From the NCBI RefSeq assembly GCF_001494595.1, contig NZ_LN929908.1, positions 858,354-922,353 on the forward strand: a stretch of DNA of 64,000 nucleotides, in the 5' to 3' direction. This document shows positions 61,744-64,000 of the stretch, one piece after another; the first letter of the stretch is position 1; the number at the start of each line of letters is the position of its first letter. The DNA is from Mycobacterium sp. M26. Its GTDB lineage: Bacteria > Actinomycetota > Actinomycetes > Mycobacteriales > Mycobacteriaceae. The position numbers were made by a program, and so were the translations under genes. The notes beneath the pieces are model-generated. The model saw only the letters and a list, made by a program, of their open reading frames with translations, did no database searches and was not told the DNA's origin.

Positions 61744-61772
61744 CGCTGAAAAAGAGAATGTAATTTTCAGCG
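61744..61772. promoter_or_regulatory. Nested palindromes over a -10 box upstream of the SDR gene
   Basis: CGCTGAAAA (61744-61752) is inverted at TTTTCAGCG (61764-61772). Between and inside them, GAGAAT-GTA-ATTTTC is a second near-palindrome, and TAATTT (61761-61766) is a plausible -10 box 15 bases before the start. The arrangement suits a TetR-type repressor; none is encoded adjacent. Confidence 0.45.
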
Positions 61773-61781
61773 AGGAGAATG

Positions 61782-62612
61782 ATGGGCGAGAAGCACGCGC
61801 TGACCGACCGCACGCTGGTGGTCTCCGGCGGCAGCCGGGGGATCGGGCTGGCCATCGCCCTGGGTGCGGCCCGGCACGGGGCCAATGTGGTTCTGCTGGC
61901 CAAGACCGCCGAGCCGCACCCGAAACTGCCGGGCACCGTCTACACGGCGGCCGCCGATATCGAGGCCGCCGGCGGTAAGGCCGTGGCGGTGGTGGGGGAC
62001 GTGCGCAGCGAGGAGGATGTCGCCCGCAGCGTGGCGACCGCCGTCGACCGGTTCGGCGGCGTGGACATCTGCATCAACAACGCCAGCGCCATCGCCACCG
62101 ACCCCACCGAGTCGCTGTCGGCCAAGAAGTTCGATCTGATGCAGCAGATCAACATCCGCGGCACCTTCCTGCTGACCAAGGCCTGCCTGCCACACCTGCG
62201 CCGCTCGCCCAACGCGCACGTGGTGACGATCGCCCCGCCGCTGAACCTCAACCCGCACTGGCTCGGGGCCCATCCGGCCTACACACTGTCGAAGTACGGC
62301 ATGACGCTGCTGTCGATGGGCTGGGCGGCCGAATATGCCGACACCGGAATCGGTTTCAGCTGCCTGTGGCCGGAGACCTACATCGCGACGTCGGCGGTGG
62401 CCAACTCGCCGGACTTCGAGGACGCCATCGCCTCCTCGCGCAGCCCGGAGATCATGGCCGACGCCGCGGTCGAGATCCTGACCTCGCCGGGTGCGGAGGT
62501 CAACGGGGCCTGCCTGATCGACTCCGATGTGCTGCGCGCCGCCGGCGTCGAGGACCTGTCCCGCTACGGTGGCGGGGACAGCCCGATCGTCGACATCTTC
62601 GTCGACCGCTGA
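61782..62612 (+). CDS. Short-chain dehydrogenase, HSDL2-like
   Basis: A 276-residue SDR. The cofactor loop GGSRGIG is near residues 17-23, an NNASAI motif follows near 96, and the catalytic segment is AYTLSKYGMTLL with the Tyr-Lys pair; the expected Ser position lies in a VTIAPPLNL stretch where the usual SS is absent, as in the hydroxysteroid-dehydrogenase-like 2 group. ATG at 61782 is preferred over the adjacent ATG at 61779 because AGGAG then has a workable 4-base spacing. Likely acts on lipid carbonyls; substrate unknown. Confidence 0.85.
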   Translation: MGEKHALTDRTLVVSGGSRGIGLAIALGAARHGANVVLLAKTAEPHPKLPGTVYTAAADIEAAGGKAVAVVGDVRSEEDVARSVATAVDRFGGVDICINNASAIATDPTESLSAKKFDLMQQINIRGTFLLTKACLPHLRRSPNAHVVTIAPPLNLNPHWLGAHPAYTLSKYGMTLLSMGWAAEYADTGIGFSCLWPETYIATSAVANSPDFEDAIASSRSPEIMADAAVEILTSPGAEVNGACLIDSDVLRAAGVEDLSRYGGGDSPIVDIFVDR

Positions 62613-62621
62613 GGGCGGCGC

Positions 62622-63197
62622 TCAGCCGACCGGCAGCAGGTCGGGGTAGTCGGTACGGGCCAGGCGGCCGTGGCTGAAGAACACCTCGAATGGGGTGACC
62701 GCCGCGACGGGTGCGCCAGCGGCCGCCAGCGCCTGAGCCTTGAAAACCTGTGCCGCTGAACTCAATTCGTGCCGGACGGCCGCGCCGCGGCTGCCCAGCG
62801 CGGGAATCCAGGCATCGCCCCATAGCGTGACCTCGCTGCGTACGGACCGCAGGGCCGTGCCCACCGCGTCGCGTACCCGGTCGTCGGTTCTGCACAGCGG
62901 TCCGGCCACGGCCAGTGCGCGGGTGGCCGGTCGGTCGTCGCACAGCGACGCGGCGGTCGCGGTGCGCACCCCGAGGATGCGCAGCGCTGCCGGATTGGCG
63001 CCGTCGGGCAGGGCGACCGTGACGTCCCAGCCCGACATCACCCGGTCGAACAGCCAGCCGCCCGCGCAGGCGACCACATCGGCGATGTTGGTGCCGAGGA
63101 CGTCGAGTTCATAGCGGGCAAGGCGTGGTGCCCGCTGGCTTCGGGTGGCGATGTCGTCAGTGTCGAGCACGCCACCAGCGTGACATTCGAACGTCAT
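62622..63197 (-). CDS. Conserved hypothetical protein
   Basis: A 191-residue protein I do not recognise. It opens FECHAGGVLDTDDIATRSQRAPRLARYELDVLGTNIADVVACAGGWLFDRVMSGWDVTVALP, then has an Ala/Arg-rich alpha/beta part with conserved-looking WGDAWIPALGSRGAAVRHELSSAAQVFKAQALAAAG. No signal peptide, membrane helix or known catalytic motif is evident. The start ATG at 63197 overlaps a palindrome; an in-frame GTG at 63170 is an alternative. It converges on the SDR gene. Confidence 0.65.
   Translation of the reverse strand: MTFECHAGGVLDTDDIATRSQRAPRLARYELDVLGTNIADVVACAGGWLFDRVMSGWDVTVALPDGANPAALRILGVRTATAASLCDDRPATRALAVAGPLCRTDDRVRDAVGTALRSVRSEVTLWGDAWIPALGSRGAAVRHELSSAAQVFKAQALAAAGAPVAAVTPFEVFFSHGRLARTDYPDLLPVG
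63181..63196. promoter_or_regulatory. Palindrome across the start of the hypothetical gene
   Basis: TGACATTCGAACGTCA pairs at 7 of 8 positions around a TTCGAA centre and covers two bases of the ATG at 63197. It is a possible operator; the binding protein is not evident here. Confidence 0.4.
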
Positions 63198-63212
63198 TCT
63201 GTAAAGGTCGGG

Positions 63213-64000
63213 CTAGGAGAAAAATCGCCGCAGCGCGCCGGCCTGCATCTCGAGCAGGTCATCGCTGACCGACCACTGCGGGCACAGTGAGTCGAACCCG
63301 TGGCAGGTGCCGCCGAAGACGTGGACGTCGGTGTGCACTCCGGCACGCATCAGCTCGCGGGCATAGTCCAGGGCCTCGTCGCGCAGCGGGTCCAACTCGG
63401 AGCAGGTGATGAATGTGCTTGCCACACCGCTTAATCGGTGACTTCGGGCCGGTACCGCCTCAGCCGTCGGCGTCTGATCTCCGAGGTAGTACCGCCACAT
63501 CCAGGCCACCGCCTCGCCGTCGAAACCAGGGGTGGTGAGGAACTCCGCCTTGGCCGCGGTGGGCCGGTCGTCGAGCACCGGTTGATGCAGCAGGGTGCCG
63601 ACGATCGAAGGGACGACGTGCCCGGCTGAGCGCTGGGCCAGCGTCGCGGCCAATGCCCCGCCCGCGCTGTTGCCCGCCACGGCTAGCCGGTCGCGGTCCA
63701 GGCCGAGAGTCTCGGCGGCCGACCACGCCCACCGCAGGATGGCGACGGCATCGTCGAGCGCGCCCGGATACGGGTGCTCCGGGGCCAACCGGTAATCGAC
63801 ACTGAGCACTGTGCACTCGCCGCGGCGCGCAAGCTCCACGCACTGGCGGTGGTCGGTGTCGAGGTTGCCCAGCACGAACGCCCCGGAGTGGCAGTAGATC
63901 ACCGCCGGTGCCGGTGGCGCAGCGCCGCGGTAGACCCGGACGGGCACCGGCGGTCCGTCGGCACGCTCGACGGTCACGTCGCTGATTTGCACGCCGCGGG
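63213..64000 (-). CDS. HSL-family alpha/beta hydrolase (5' end outside window)
   Basis: The frame is open to the right edge, so the start lies outside; an in-frame GTG at 63992 would give 259 residues, short for this family (usually about 310). It has the oxyanion-hole segment HSGAFVLG (variant of HGGG), the DYRLAPEHPYP motif, the nucleophile GNSAGG (about residues 109-114 from that GTG), Asp in SELDPLRDEA and His in GTCHGFDS. It is a carboxylesterase/lipase of the mycobacterial LipH/LipI-like group. Confidence 0.88.
   Translation of the reverse strand, partial: RGVQISDVTVERADGPPVPVRVYRGAAPPAPAVIYCHSGAFVLGNLDTDHRQCVELARRGECTVLSVDYRLAPEHPYPGALDDAVAILRWAWSAAETLGLDRDRLAVAGNSAGGALAATLAQRSAGHVVPSIVGTLLHQPVLDDRPTAAKAEFLTTPGFDGEAVAWMWRYYLGDQTPTAEAVPARSHRLSGVASTFITCSELDPLRDEALDYARELMRAGVHTDVHVFGGTCHGFDSLCPQWSVSDDLLEMQAGALRRFFS

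Overview
The window is high-GC actinobacterial DNA. Its gene order and protein families point to a Mycobacterium, probably a rapid-growing Mycolicibacterium. From about 8 kb rightward it follows the M. tuberculosis Rv1201c-Rv1250 block: dapD, dapE, LOG, fadD6, folP2, gpgS, tagA, glgM/glgC, the Rv1215c-Rv1219c efflux locus, sigE-rseA-htrA-tatB, mrp, lpqY-sugABC, corA, lpqZ and kgd. Gene assignments rest on recognised motifs and remembered family sequences, not on a search.

Layout. 0-5.2 kb is an accessory patch: a CYP138-like P450 (cut by the window edge), a BAHD-like acyltransferase and a MacB/FtsX-type ABC exporter. 5.2-7.9 kb encodes a large secreted protein with a degenerate exonuclease/endonuclease/phosphatase domain and a PI-PLC-like domain. 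8-10 kb is lysine/DAP synthesis. 10-13.7 kb holds a helical hypothetical, a LOG enzyme and FadD6. 13.7-16.1 kb has two tandem GGDEF proteins. 16.2-22.8 kb has methylglucose lipopolysaccharide and glycogen/maltosyl genes plus DNA repair. 22.8-29 kb is a hydrolase, methyltransferase, ABC exporter and TetR locus. 29-35.9 kb covers envelope stress (SigE, RseA, HtrA), Tat export, Mrp and a broken lytic transglycosylase. 36-40.3 kb holds membrane and small conserved proteins plus a CitE-like lyase. 40.4-45.3 kb is the trehalose importer with a SUFU-domain gene attached. 45.4-50 kb has CorA, a malic enzyme, a broken lpqZ, an SDR and a secreted DUF732 protein. 50-57.5 kb has Kgd, a membrane protein, a Bcr-type exporter and a Balon/Rv2629-like ribosome hibernation factor. 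57.6-64 kb has a broken EmrB-type exporter, two secreted proteins, an SDR, a hypothetical and an HSL-type hydrolase.

Three signals stand out. First, perfect tandem duplications of 77, 98 and 87 bp lie within 20 kb (two break genes), and a short deletion breaks a fourth gene nearby; they are either recent mutations or assembly errors. Second, several intergenic hairpins occur, two of which keep the same two-stem fold with compensatory changes, and a separate CGTCAC...GTGACG repeat occurs at two loci. Third, many genes have a TANNNT box 6-8 bases before the start codon, as expected for leaderless mycobacterial transcripts; one TetR gene has this box and its start codon inside its own palindromic operator.

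No stretch longer than 300 bases lacks a gene. I saw no tRNA, rRNA, insertion sequence, prophage or CRISPR array.
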